Shown: one piece after another, positions 12,714-24,309 of the stretch
How the letters are laid out: every line of letters starts with the position of its first letter
Numbering within the stretch: position 1 is the first letter of the stretch
Source: Diplocarpon mali
Lineage: Eukaryota > Ascomycota > Leotiomycetes > Helotiales > Drepanopezizaceae
Length of the DNA stretch: 64,000 bases
Direction of reading: 5' to 3'
Assembly (NCBI GenBank): GCA_024741835.1
Contig: JAENRP010000027.1
Coordinates: forward strand, 1-64,000
Position numbers and translations under genes: made by a program
The notes under the pieces: generated by a model
What the model saw: only the letters and a program-made list of their open reading frames with translations
What the model was told of the DNA's origin: nothing
The model's database searches: none

Positions 12714-13860
12714 AAGAAAAGTTTGAGGATTGTATTTAGATATTCGTAGGCGCTTAGGCTTGGGATATACCCTGGAATTTCTTGAAAATGCACGAGAACA
12801 TGCAGTTGGGTTGAGAGAAGCCCGGACAGTGTGGAGGTCCTCGGGTACACAATTTGGGGTAGGACCCCTTATCCTGACGACTCTATGCATGTCTTTTGCA
12901 GGGAATCTTGTTGCACTTCGCAAGGTTCATCGATTGGGGAACATAGAACTACGAGATGCTCGAGAAATCTCAACCGTCAGTTCTAATTACGAGCAAATAG
13001 CTGAGCTAAACATTTGACAGGTAGAGATTTTTGCCTGTCCTACAGTTCCCCAACTGCTTACTGTACTTCAAATATAAATCAAAGTTGAGGACTCGCTGAG
13101 TGAGATGCCTACGTTGTCCCTGCACTTTGAAAGTCGTGTCTATTCCCCCCGTGGCTTTGTGGATGTTCTAAAAAGCATAGAACACTAGGACCCTAACGAT
13201 CTTCGGATATTTTGCTATCAGATAAGTTTCCATCAAAGGTCTTAATGGTTACAAAGTCCCTGTTGTCTCGGCTGTACCCACATGGTCCGCAGGATCTCAG
13301 AGAATCTCTTGCTCTTTAACATCTCTTGTTCTTCATTTTCCCAAGAGGAAGAAAAAGAAGAAAAGAAATTGATGCTGCTGCTCTGTGATTCAATCAGCGC
13401 ATATGAAAACTACAGAGAGTTTGCTGTGAGATTAAGCACTTCCGTACTAGTCTCTAACAACCCCGCGTCTGAAAATGCGCGACAATATCGGGAATGGAGT
13501 TTCTGTTGTGAGTACTTATAGATAGCGTGGACGAGGCGGCAGATAGAGAGAGCACGGCAGTGAGTCTTAGAACCAAAGGGAAAAGTGTGCGTGTAGAGTA
13601 TATTCCTACCTTCTCAAGTCAAAAGATACCGACTCTTAACCCCTACATTCAACAGGCCACAATACTTCACTGTTGTACCATAGTAAGGGTAGTCTTGTAG
13701 CCTGGCTATGTATTGTCGCAGATTTGCCGACTGCCAGGCAAGCGAGATCATTAGAGTCAAGGACTATTCCTTTAACAAAGAAGCTGGATATCACCTGACC
13801 ACAGACAGCACCAGAACATAAGTAGAGAGCCCTCCCCTTCTTCTTCTCCCCGTCTCAGAC
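12714..13860. other. Intergenic, MED6 to O-methyltransferase; no gene recognised
   Basis: Open frames of 95 codons (12730-13017) and 79 codons (13282-13521) occur but lack family features and convincing start context. MED6 and the O-methyltransferase converge here, so this should hold both 3' ends. Confidence 0.5.
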
Positions 13861-15231
13861 CTACTCATCAATCACCGCCTCAATAATGCCGCAGCCCGCA
13901 TTATCCACCCCATACCAATCCACAACCCTATAGCCGGCCTCACCAAGCAGTCTACTCCACTGTGCTCTGCTCCGCTCCTTGCCGCCGATGACAAGCATGT
14001 TCATATCGCGCAGCACGTGACCGATACTCGGATTCCGGTCTGGCAGGATCAGCTCGCAGATGAGGAGTCGGGACGAGGGGGAGGAGCGGAGAGCAGGGGC
14101 TAAGTTGCGAAGAATGGTGTGGCAGGAAGCGTCGGGCCAGTCGTGGAGGATAAATTTCAGGAGGTAGTTGGAGCCTGTTTTGTTGGCTTGATGATCTTGA
14201 GAAGGGGAAGGGGGAGCAGGAAGGCAGGGAATTACCTCTTATAGGCTGTTGTTCCTTGAAGAAGTCGAAAGGCTGTAATTTGACGTCTGATGAGACGATT
14301 ACCCCGCCGTCCAGGACAACTTTCATATCTTCCAACGCCAATGATCCTTGGAGGTCTGGGTACGCAGCACGGATCTCATTGAGCATCTGTCCCTTACCCC
14401 CTCCTACATCGACCAATACGAAACCTTCTTTATTCGGGACTAGCTTGTCGAACGGATAGGCCTGCGCGACCTCTCTCATCCCAACCGTAGCGTGGATAGC
14501 CATCGCGCTGTTAAACAGCGCCATGCTCCTCGGATTCTCCTCCAGGATATCGAAAATCCCTTTATCCACTTCCCCGTGTGCAAATGTGAACGGGCTATTC
14601 TGCGCGTCGATGGGGTTCTTGAAGCCGTGCTTGAGGTAGAATCCCACAGCCGAGTTCGCTTGTGCGTGGAGCATGTCGTCGAAGAGGTGGCGGGTGAATG
14701 CTTGTGCTGGGGGCAGAGTCAGGAAGCGCGAGTAGGGCGCGTGACTGTATGTGGGAAGAGAGGGTGGATTAGAAGACTCGCGGAGCACAGAGAATGCAGA
14801 TAGTGTGCGGGCTATGCGGTGGAGGAACTCGGGCTCGGAATTGGTGGCTGCTGCTAAGTCTGCTACTGTAGAAGGTTCGCCGGATGCTGGGAGGGCGCTC
14901 TGCAAGTTTTAGAAAGATGAAAGGCCTAGTAATGCAGGGAGCTTACAAAAAGATCCATCTCCAATGCTATGCGTATTGCGACATTGAGGTTAGGACGGAA
15001 GTTGATCTCCATGAACTGCTGCTGGACGGGCGTCGTAGCTGCGGAGAGCTTTGCGGAACTGAACTGTATCCTTTGCAGAGCAATGGCTTTCTCCTCGGGC
15101 GTCTTTGCGTGCTCATATTCAGTGATTGAAGCTTGGATTGTCGCTGATATCGAGTTCAGTGATAGGAGGGGTGGTTCGAAAGGTGGCAATCCTGGTGGGG
15201 TTCCTGCTAGCTTTTCTGTATGTTTGGACAT
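13861..15231 (-). CDS. SAM-dependent O-methyltransferase (plant-COMT-like fungal family)
   Basis: Predicted to move a methyl group from S-adenosylmethionine to a hydroxyl of a small aromatic or polyketide substrate. Three exons on the - strand: 15231-14947, 14899-14236 and 14174-13861, with introns of 47 bp (GTAAGC..TGCAG) and 61 bp (GTAATT..AACAG), giving 420 aa. The N-terminal winged-helix/dimerisation part is seen at about 85-150 (IALEMDLF joined to SALPASGEPSTVADLAAAT). SAM motif I is VLVDVGGGKG at 256-265. The catalytic His lies in FILHDWPD (His about 327), and the protein ends GCGIIEAVIDE. The ATG at 15231 is preferred over an in-frame ATG at 15273 because it begins MSKHTEK; either is possible. 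A TATA-like TGATATATAA lies 70-80 bp upstream. No polyketide or peptide synthase is adjacent, so the substrate is unknown. Confidence 0.9.
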
Positions 15232-17502
15232 GGTTGCTATATGAGTGGACGACAAAATGGCAATAACGAGCAAAACGGAGAATTGGCCATTGGTAGATGC
15301 TTATATATCAATGTTCATGACTCGGACGGCAAACTTGCTCGTGGTCTTACTAATAATGTACAACGTAAGACCATAGCCGCATGCTGCAACTGAGCGGCTC
15401 CGCTAGCTTCTCGATTCCAAGCTGGTTGAGATCTTCGATGTGTGGACTCGGCCCTCGGACTCAAGTGTTTGAACTCAGGGAAGCGAATCTCAATGACTCG
15501 TTGGTGGATCCTACTGGTATAAAGTTGCAACATGTCCGTATCCCCATGGGGACTTCATATCATAATCCGTAAGTCGAAGTACAGGAAGGACAGATAACTG
15601 CAGAAGTCCTCTGACCTGAAACTAAGGGGAAACATACCCGTGACAGATGTGCCTTCGTGCTCAGCAAATGGTATTTAGCAGAGAATCGAGGTATCCACAG
15701 ATGTGCAGAGTTGAGAGTTTTGATGGCTGGCGAGATGTCGGGCGAGGTCAGAGAGCCGAGGCCGTAGCCGAGAACTTACCGAATGCGGGGCACGACGAAC
15801 GCCTTTCGGCCCCTTTTTTTTGGCGACATGAACAAAACAAACACATTAGGGTGACCACGAGATACAAGATATCCTGCTCGAAGTCTGCACATTTCTTGAA
15901 TTCTTTCAAGGCGGCACAATTGCGTGACCGCAGACCAGATTCGCTTACTTCTTTATTTAGCACTCTTGTACGACGTCTAACGGTTCTCGAACTGGTCCAG
16001 ATACATTGATACCTCCGCACTACTGACATCCGATCGTCAAGGCTTTACTTCTAGAAATATAGCAGAATGTGTAGAAGATGCCTTGGTCTATTTGTGTGCC
16101 GTAATCATGCGTATCGCTGCTTGCGAGCTGTTCCTAATCACGCCTTCTTACAATGCACGTATGCAAAGTTCTTGCTTGTCGCATCAGCGACGAACTGAAG
16201 CTGCATCTGCCTCTTTCCGTCCGTTAGCGACACCGGCTCCTCAGACCCTCAAAGCATCGCATTGACTAAAATTTAAGCCGCAGCAGCTTTCAATTATCTT
16301 TCCGAGTCCCTGAAGATCAAAACATTTTGATATCCTAACAGCTAAACAACTTCAATTTCTTTTCTCTTTTCCAAAAAAATAAAATAAAATAAAAAGTAAA
16401 GAAAGAAAGAAAGAAGTCCTAAGACCTCGTCAAACGCCGCAAATCCAGCCTCATCTTTTGAACCATAGGGAAGACGTCTCTTTCAAGGCATCCTCAGCGC
16501 GTACTCAGGATCCTGTTATCGACTCCTGGAACAATTCCTCAAATCTTTCGCGAACCACTCGTAAGCACTACACAAGATCTCTAGGAACCCTATATAGTTC
16601 TAATTTAAATTCCATATCATCGGCGAAGAGCTGAGCTGCCCACTCGATCTCATCCAAACCAATAGTCTCGACGCTCTCTGGAACGAACCATTCTAAGCAC
16701 GCATCCACGCTGACACACTTGGCAAAGCCCTCGGCTATGGCTTTCGAACCACAGTCCGCAGATTGATCAATTACAGGCGAGTTACTGAGCACTCTTTCGG
16801 AGATAGGACCTAAGCTGTGAAATGTGTCCCATCACACGACATAGAGAGCTACCAGAAAGAGCGCCCCAACAATTTCCTATTCGATAACCAAGTGGCGGAT
16901 AGGGAGCGCCGTGCCAAGTTCGCCTTCGCGCTCTTGCTGACGGCAGTAGTTATTACTATGATTTCGCAGGCGAGGAATTCTTCAACCAGCCAGATCGCGA
17001 AACCACGGATCAAACGATTGAGCCCGTGAACTACGAGCGTAGATCAGAAGATGGGTAATCCCGCATCATCGCCTACGTCTCTGCGCTCATATGTCTGTGT
17101 AAGGACTGCCCGGTGCCGGGAGACAACGATTTGGACTTCTTTCGTGTGGATGCCAGTCGTAGGGGCAAGATCATGGCGCAGACACGAAGCGCAGAGGACC
17201 ACGATCCTGTGATTGTAGTTGTGCTTGCTTACTCCCCGGGTGAGGACACGTCTGGGGATGAGTATGTGTGTGGTGCCCAACAGGCCGAGCAAGGGGAGGG
17301 GAGGGTGGAGGGAGGCTACCCAGGGACGCGATGTGCCTGGTGAATGAGTTAGAAGGGAGCCGTTGATGGAGTGGGAGGTTAAGATTTATACTTCCTGGGG
17401 AGAGCCGTGTTAAGATGTACTTTTGAGAGTTTCTACGCCTAAGATACACATGTTTCTTTGGTATAACCCGATAATTGACAGTATTCCAAGTAGAATCTAT
17501 GT
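15232..17502. other. Gene-poor stretch with possible decayed coding fragments
   Basis: No intact gene was recognised. On the - strand a protein-like reading runs from 16792 to 16568, with others upstream (17292-17044, and about 17020-16862) separated by a stop and a possible frame change. Joining them would need a 38-bp intron and one stop read through, so a decayed gene is possible but unproven. A purine-rich simple repeat (AAAATAAAATAAAA then AAAGAAAGAAAG) lies at about 16373-16415. Confidence 0.35.
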
Positions 17503-17989
17503 CTAACAGCTTCCCTCGAGCACAATATGCATCTTGTACACCACAAGCCCTGCGTTTAGCAATAGGATCGGGCGAAACTCTCGTCTCTTGGGCTTCCCTT
17601 GCTCTCCTTGTGGCCAGACAAAACACGACCACATTATACGTATAAAATACCAACAGTTATCTCGGGCATAACTCTGGCCTCTAACACATAGCCTGTGCTG
17701 GACTCCGCCAGAGATGACTGTTTGGAGGTGATTTCCTTCCACCTCGCCCTCTTCCTCGCCCTCTTCCTCGACCTCTTTCTTATCAATAGTGATCTGGACA
17801 CTGAGGCTGCCGTGCTCGCCAAGGTAGATTATGGCGCGGCCTGGGCTGGGGACGGCGTCGTTGAAGGCATTACCTTATGGAGTGTGCAGTCAGGTCGGTG
17901 AATAGGAATTGGGATTCTGTAAGCGCCAAGCTAGTGTAAAATTCTAGCATCTGTCGCATACCTAGGAAGCCAGCTACAACTTTTATCAT
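17503..17989 (-). CDS. Hypothetical 132-aa protein with acidic linker, two exons
   Basis: Not recognised as any family. Exon 1 is 17989-17962 (MIKVVAGFL plus one base) and exon 2 is 17873-17503, joined over an 87-bp intron (GTATGC..ATAAG) with a CTGAC branch site 15-20 nt before the acceptor. The join gives MIKVVAGFLGNAFNDAVPSP, then an apparent beta-rich stretch (GRAIIYLGEHGSLSVQITID), an acidic linker of repeated EEEGE at about 46-59, then QTVISGGVQHRLCVRGQSYA. The last 40 residues are less protein-like, and a further intron may shorten or change the C terminus. No signal peptide or membrane span is obvious. An in-frame TGA directly precedes the ATG. It lies 382 bp downstream of the dynamin-like gene on the same strand. 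Confidence is moderate that it is coding and low for the 3' end. Confidence 0.5.
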
Positions 17990-18370
17990 TCAACGCTCTA
18001 CGACCTGCTTCACACAACATACATCACCTGAGAGATTGGCTTGTTCGCAGAGGCTCTCCGAGTTCTCAGAACTATCCAGAAAACACCCAGGCAGTCTCTT
18101 GATCCTTTGGCGCGCTGCGGTGCTGCGGGGATGTAGGTGGGTCACTAGGTCGACTTGGTTTACGTGTTTATTATTGAGTTCTTAGATAGTTCGTGGATGT
18201 TTTCAAAGCGCTATTGGGTACTCTGCTGTCATACTATTCTCCTTGCGCGAGTCTCCAGCACGTTTGCATTTGTCGAATCATCACCTCCCCCCTTTCCTGC
18301 TTTTCTTGCTCGTCTTCGCGCTGAAGAAGGAATCCGTAAGATAGTATGGCACGGTTTCTGGCGCCTCCTC

Positions 18371-20692
18371 CTATGGGGAAACCGGAAAGTCATCTTCTTC
18401 GTCATCGGCGGCGAATTCTGACTCGGGCTCTTCCACGGGCGGCGGCTCTGACTTGACGGGCGCTTCTTTCCATTTGGCAATTCTCTATGAAGAATAAGTT
18501 TAGAGGACTTGGTACATGCCAGCAATAAGTCACATACCTCAGTTTCTAGTATAGGCGGGTCTTGCTTCTTCAGTCGTTTTAACTCAGCCATACCGGTTTT
18601 CAACACCTGAAGCTTTTGCATCGCACGTCCTCTCTCAGCTACCGACTCGACACTCTCCCCCGCGATGCGTTGGACTTCCTCATCCGTGAGATCCATGATC
18701 ACGTCAGGGGATAGAAGATCAGGGAGATTCTGAATCAGACATCGTTCAATGGCGAGGATGCTAACATCATCGATCAGTTTCTCGAGGGCGACCTACGTCC
18801 AGTGAGTCGTGTTGCACAGAAAATTCCCTTGAAGAGCAACTGACCTTGTAGTATGCTTGCATCATATCCGCAGCCATAGAGCATGAAAAATTTTCCATGT
18901 CAGGCTCTATGTACGATGTAAGAGTATTCAGGAGGGCCTGCATGCTAAAATAGTGCTGAGTTTCTTTCTGGCTCACCTCTCCTTTGCCGAAGAAACTTTT
19001 CAACTTGCTTTCTAGCTGATGTCGATGTCGAGCAGTTTGAGTCTTTTGAACGTTCTCAGTCAAGTAGTGGTTGTAGGTGATAGGATGTCCTGACATATGC
19101 GGCGCCAGAATTTCCTCCATTTTGACTGCTAAACTCTGTCTTTGGTGTTCCATTGTCGGCCCAACAACCTCGCGGAAAAGCAAACTGGCAGTCTGCTCAT
19201 CCACAGTATGCTGCAGTACGAGGTCGACAGCAGCGTAGGCAGACCCAAGGATACTCTCGGAAAGGCGACATACCAGCTCCTTCCAGGGCTTGCACTGCTT
19301 GCTGAAGAGGTCGGCCACGATAAGAGGGTTGTATGTACTTGGCAGCTCGCGTCCCCGAGTTTCCTTCAGGAGAGCTTTCACCTCCTCAATATAGTCAGAC
19401 CGAGACACATACCTCTCATCGTCGAGAGCAGAAGTCGGACACTCTTGAATGATCTTTGCATGGCCATCTGTGCGCATCTTCTCCGCGAATTCCGAGAGGG
19501 TGTTCTGTACCACGGCCCGGAGGCGCCTTGGGTAGGCATCAGCAACTTCAGTACCGGCAAAGAAGGCATCAGTGTACTGGCCGTCGATTGCTGCTTTCAA
19601 CAAGCTCGAGAATCTTGCACTTGCCTTGAGCAAGTATCTTCGCTGCTCGGTGATAGAAGTTCTTGACGCTCCAAGCCTGGCCAGCTTGTCTTTGCATTGC
19701 TTGATTCCGACCTCAATCTCCTCGAGAACGCTCGGGAGCTGCAGAAGGATCTGATCCCGCAAGACGTTACTTAGACGTACCCGTAGCCTCGCCACGCCTA
19801 GCTGGGAAGCCTCGACATTGGTCCAGACTCCCTGAGAAAAGAAATCTGCCTCTTCTTTGTCTCGCTCAAGAGCTGTCATGTCGCGCGTAGCATAGCTCCT
19901 GTTACGCAGTACGTGCCAGCCCAACCGAAACTCGACGTCCTTGTTCTGAGCGAGCTCGACGAAGAACCGCTCACTATCCGATCCTTCATCCAAGGTGTCC
20001 GGCTTGGTAATGAGACCCAACGTGCGGATGCCTTTCGGGTCCACAGCCCGAGCGTGTTGGGTTACCTGCTGGAGGGCAAAGTCATTCTTTGCAGAGACCA
20101 CCGCAAGGATGATACTCCGCGGCCTTTTCATGTATCCGAGGACGAGCGACTTGACAAGTTCGGAATCCTCTGTCGACTGGTCTCTGTTTCCGGCGAGGAA
20201 GAGGCCTGGAAGATCGACCATGGTGAGGTGTGGCTGGGACGGGCCCGAGATCTCGACACGAAGAATATCAGTGCTGAAGACCTTTTCTTTTCCGTTCAGG
20301 CCCATTGCATCCTTGGCATCCTCGACCGCGCGACCGATGTCCAGGATGTCATGGGTGTATTTAAACGCCTCCAGTCTCCCCTTCTCGTTACTGGGCCGGT
20401 CTGGGCTAGGAATTATATGGACGCTAACACTCGGAGAGGAACTGCGGCGCAAGATGAGTTCTGTCGCAAACCGGGTACATAGATTGTCCTTCGTAGGGAA
20501 TGACATGCCAGACGCTGCTTCAAGAGCGGAGCTCTTGCCAGAAGACTGGTCACCACAGACGATTATCTGGGGCAGATCGACGAATTGGCTAATACCCTGT
20601 AACCGCAACTTGTCGATGATATCAAGGAGATCCCGGCTCTCTGTGGACTGTAACGGCGCAGGCCGGTGCGCAGGCTCGGTTGATGGTTCCAT
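18371..20692 (-). CDS. Dynamin-family large GTPase (fungal Mx-like)
   Basis: A membrane-remodelling GTPase of the dynamin superfamily. Three exons: 20692-18845, 18792-18538 and 18484-18371, with introns of 52 bp (GTCAGT..CGTAG) and 53 bp (GTATGT..CATAG), giving 738 aa. GTPase motifs: P-loop GDQSSGKS at 47-54, switch I Thr in NLCTRFAT (about 73), DLPG at 160-163 and TKPD at 229-232. A middle/stalk region follows, and the GTPase effector domain is restored only by splicing: MMQAYYK joins VALEKLIDDVSILAIERCLI, then LTDEEVQRIAGES and KLQVLKTGMAELKRL. No PH domain is seen, as in the fungal Mx-like group. The third exon adds an acidic Pro/Glu tail (SEPPPVEEPESE, ending DDFPVSP). TATA-like TATAAATAAA lies about 100 bp upstream. 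The start is the first ATG before the conserved N-terminal helix. The long + strand ORFs here are antisense shadows. Confidence 0.92.
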
Positions 20693-23532
20693 GATGAGTT
20701 GCTGGACGTAACTCGAGCGTTACTGGAGACGTACTGTCAAGAACAGACTTTAAAGTAGTTCTGGGCGGATGAGGACTGTACAGGAGAGAGTTTATTTATA
20801 AGGAAGAGAAAGCTGATATGGCCCTACTCCTCCAGCGGGAGCTAAAAAAAAAGGCCCTTGAGACAGCTACGCCATCCCGTCTACGCTGTTTGGTTTCCTG
20901 TGTCTCGGCATAGCATAACATGCAGTCAGCCGCTTCTGACAGGCAGAGAAGCGGCAATGACGCGGGATGGGAATGCATTCTGTGAGTCGGTACTGCAAAC
21001 GCTTTCTCGTTGTCTAAAACAACATCACAGTGACTTGCTGAAATCGTTAGTTGCTGTTCGAAAGCGGAACCAGTTTCTAAGCCATCTGAATGAAATACCA
21101 CTTCTCAATCTAATCAGGAGTCAAAATGGAGAAGCAAATAAGAAGCATCATTTTATGAGATTAATCATCCAGCAGAACCATCGTAGGTTCAGGGCATGGC
21201 CCGCCCGGGAGTCGCGGTTGATTGCCTATCACCAGCCCTTCCCGGGTGAGTACTCCCGATGCCAGTAATCTAGCCGAAGCAAACGGAATTGCCTCGTTTC
21301 GCTTCTGGTTCGTGAAAAGGATAGGCTGCAATAGCCATGTAGAAAGCAGAGGAAATGCATCACCAACGGAATGGAAGAGATCATCGTCGGTAGTGAGCAG
21401 CAATGCGGCCTCTCTCGGGATGTAACCGGACATGGTCTATTGAAGCACAACATGAGTGACCGCGAAGATCAGAGTCTATCGGCCATTGAGAGCCTATGAG
21501 GTAGGAAACCTCGAAACTTGAGATGTTAACAACGCTGTAGAATATCGCAAAAAGAGATCTCAGATCTTTCAAGTTGTTTCGGGTTGCATCGACTGGTTAA
21601 CTAGAGAGTGGTAACCTCAGCATAGGAGACGGGACAGAAAAACTCTCGAATACTCCTTGCGTAATTGTACAGTTGCCTCAAACCTCATCTGACAAATTCC
21701 TCCTGCAAGTAGATTTACACTGCGGATTGTGCTTCCAGCCCTCCCCTTAGTGCGTGTAGCGTCTGAGGGTAGCTCTTCTCCAACGATGTAGTATATTCCG
21801 GATCTGATGTAATCGATGCGCACTCGAAATGCCTGCTAAAACCAGGGCTTGAAGATAGAAATGAATAGAGTTCTTGGGAGTAAAAAATATATATATATTT
21901 AAATATTTTTGATATTCTTCTTGATGTAATTGTGATAAACGTGTTATTTATTGAAAAGAGCCTTGAGGGCATAAATGCAAATTGACTTTGGTAAATTATT
22001 TATTTTGCTGAGGTATATCCTTTTAAGATGGTTGTATATTATGAGATTTAAATCTAAATTTCTCCTAGTATGAAGTATTTATTACCTTCAATACAAGTAT
22101 TTAGCGCCTACCAAAGCGAGGCCGACTTAAATCGCTTCACCCGGCGTGTCCATTTTAAAGAACAACTCACATATCGTAATCAGGATTCGAGAGCTGCAAG
22201 CTAGTAAATCACACTCTATATGCCGTTACTTCATTGTAATAGAATAGAAAAACCGAGTGTAAATTCCACGGCACTTTGATCAACTCTTGTAATGATATCT
22301 TAAATAGGCTTTTTGGCATAGCTAGATTTACCCACTTTGAGTTATCATAATTTATAACTGCGAGCCCACTGAGCATTGCAGGCGACAGGATGGATGTGCC
22401 GAAGTCTTCTCTACATAGATGGTAAGCCTAAGCTGAGTTTTCCCATGCGAGAGTTTGGTCTAGGTTTCTTTCTTAAACTCTCGCAAGTCTGCGCTGCGCT
22501 GGCGAGCGAGGACGGGTCTCTATGCCTGTCCGCGGCACCATCTACGAGCTTGAGATATTTTCAATGGGTAGCTGTTCAGCTTGACGCAGACTCTCTCAGG
22601 GAAGTTTACCATGCTCAAACTTGTTCGGCCTCGACTATCTCAAGAGACAGGATGGACATTGTAGCGCGTTCTTAAACTCTCATCTGAATTCTGTTGCTGC
22701 TCCCCGCTTGCCAAAGACTCGAGCACCGCAGCTGGTGTTCCTGTTTTCTGGGTTCTCCGAGAAGTGGGATTCGGAACTTTCGGGATTGTGCAGAGTTTTA
22801 CTTCGTTGCAGACGTATACAGTAATTAACACCATACTAGCATTAATTCCAGGGGGGTTTTGGTTAAAGCCGCTTTTACTCTGCTCTGTACGGTTTTACCG
22901 AATGGAAACGCTTTACTGATTCGTCGCAGGCCAAATACACATCGCACTAGCGTATGTAATAGTGCGGATTATCAGCGGGTTTGCAAGGTTAAATATACTT
23001 CTTATTCATACTAAGTATCTGATCGGCATGCGACCAAGTATATGGGTTCACGTGAGCCCAGCACCACTTTCCTCCCCTGAAAAATAATCTTAACTAGAAA
23101 TAGAATACACTAGAATTAGAGGAGTATAGGCCAAAAACAATCCACATTAGCGTCATTTCCCAGAGGAGCTCAATAAACTGCGGAATATTGCAAGTTTAAA
23201 TTATACTTTTCATGCGGTTTGGTGTCGCATAAGACGAAGTTTAAAGTGACATAATTTATGTCGTAGACTTAGTAAACATACACTACTTGGGTATAAGGAA
23301 GTAAATTTAACCCTGCAAACTAATTTTGATCCACCTAGGTGAGACACTCTAATCTAGTGCTTCTCTGGCCTACAGCAAAGTATATATATCAAGAACTGTC
23401 ATCTCTTTTCTATCAGGTATCTTTGACACTGCTCACATCTGTCACCTACACATTGTCCAAGATAGACAAAATTGGATCTACTTCTGTATAAACCCATTTG
23501 TGTGCTGCACTATAAAATCTCTTCCAAACAAG
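20693..23532. other. Long intergenic stretch; one weak ORF
   Basis: No family was recognised. A 90-codon - strand ORF (21433-21161, MSGYIPREAALLLTTDDD..) has an ATG start and a protein-like N terminus but no second supporting signal. A + strand ORF at 22376-22675 is also unsupported. An AT-rich patch runs from about 21880 to 22100. The right end carries the promoter of the secreted peptide gene. Confidence 0.4.
23485..23520 (+). promoter_or_regulatory. TATA-like elements of the secreted peptide gene
   Basis: CTGTATAAACC near 23485 and CACTATAAAATC near 23508 lie 48 and 25 bp upstream of the ATG. The upstream one is at a more usual distance for a fungal core promoter. Inferred from sequence only. 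Confidence 0.4.
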
Positions 23533-23788
23533 ATGCATTTCAAATCAGCAGTTTTCATGCTTTTGGTCTCTTCTATTAGTGCTGTTTACGCCAATCCGGT
23601 ATGCCGACTCCGTCTTTGGCTTACCAATAGACACTGACCTTTTACATTAGATCAATGCTCCAGCACCAGAGGCAGATAAAGTACGACGCACTAATGAAGA
23701 TGCTCCTGCTCCTGTGGCAATGGCTGTTGAACCACGAGATTCCCCGACAAAGTGCGGTACAGGTTGCGTTGGCGTATCGTTCACATAG
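23533..23788 (+). CDS. Small secreted peptide precursor, 67 aa, with dibasic site and CGTGC
   Basis: Two exons, 23533-23598 and 23651-23788, with a 52-bp intron (GTATGC..CATTAG, phase 0). Residues 1-20 form a typical signal peptide: MHFKS, a hydrophobic core AVFMLLVSSISAV, then YA-NP as cleavage site. The mature part starts with an Ala/Pro/Glu/Asp-rich propeptide, then KVRR, a likely Kex2-type dibasic site at about 33-36. A second Pro/Ala-rich segment ends in PRDSPTKCGTGCVGVSFT, with the only two cysteines three residues apart. The layout (signal, pro-segment, dibasic site, short Cys-pair tail) recalls secreted peptide or pheromone-like precursors, but no repeat units or known pheromone core are present. 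The ORF is too short to stand out without splicing. Confidence 0.65.
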
Positions 23789-23874
23789 AACAGAGATTTA
23801 GCTGCTCAAGCGATCAAGTGAGCATTGTCTCAGGATGAGCCTAGAGTATATTTTAGCAAAGCTTGACGCTGAAG

Positions 23875-24309
23875 TCACAATCCTTGGAGCATAACAATTC
23901 CGAATGAGGATGTGATGTTACAGGGCTTGAAACACCTGATGCGATTACCTACTAGCTTGTATACCTCTGGTTGTCTTTGAGGTACAGGAATGGAAAACAT
24001 TTGGATAAGACTGTCACTTGTACCAACAAACCTTTGCGTCGCCACAGAAGAATATTCTGCCAACTTCTCAGTATGTGAAACAGTTTGCAACCACTTATAG
24101 TCAGACGAAACTATTGCCTGAATTGTATCAGCCTGGCTTCCTGCATAGATGAGGCGGATAAGCGAGTAAACTAAGACTGTTTGGCAGACTGAATAATAAA
24201 GGACAGAGGGGGAAATAGCAAAGAGAGGGCCAAAGGGAAGACCCAAAAACAAGAGGAGGAAGCACCACAATTGGGCTCTCCAAGACAAGGTGTTGGGAAC
24301 AAATCCCAA
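23875..24309 (-). pseudogene. Partial membrane-protein coding exon, no start codon
   Basis: The frame is open for 144 codons but begins at TTG, and the open frame extends upstream only to a TAG at about 24345, with no ATG. It reads IVLEYTPNLGFVPNTLSWRA, then a strongly hydrophobic stretch (WCFLLLFLGLPFGPLFAI), a second one (VCQTVLVYSLIRLIY) and a soluble tail (IQAIVSSDYKWLQTVSHTEK). It could be an internal exon, with acceptor CATAG just upstream, or a fragment of a lost gene. A possible donor GTAGGT/GTAATC follows PEVYKLV. Family not recognised. Confidence 0.4.

Noticed and set aside
12730..13017. 95-codon ORF downstream of MED6
   Set aside because: No domain, signal peptide or splice support; probably 3' flank.
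16568..17292. A joined - strand gene across this region
   Set aside because: It would need a 38-bp intron and reading through a TGA, and no family was recognised; kept only as a possible relic.
19995..20711. 238-codon + strand ORF
   Set aside because: It is antisense to the dynamin-like GTPase exon, whose domain motifs are unambiguous.
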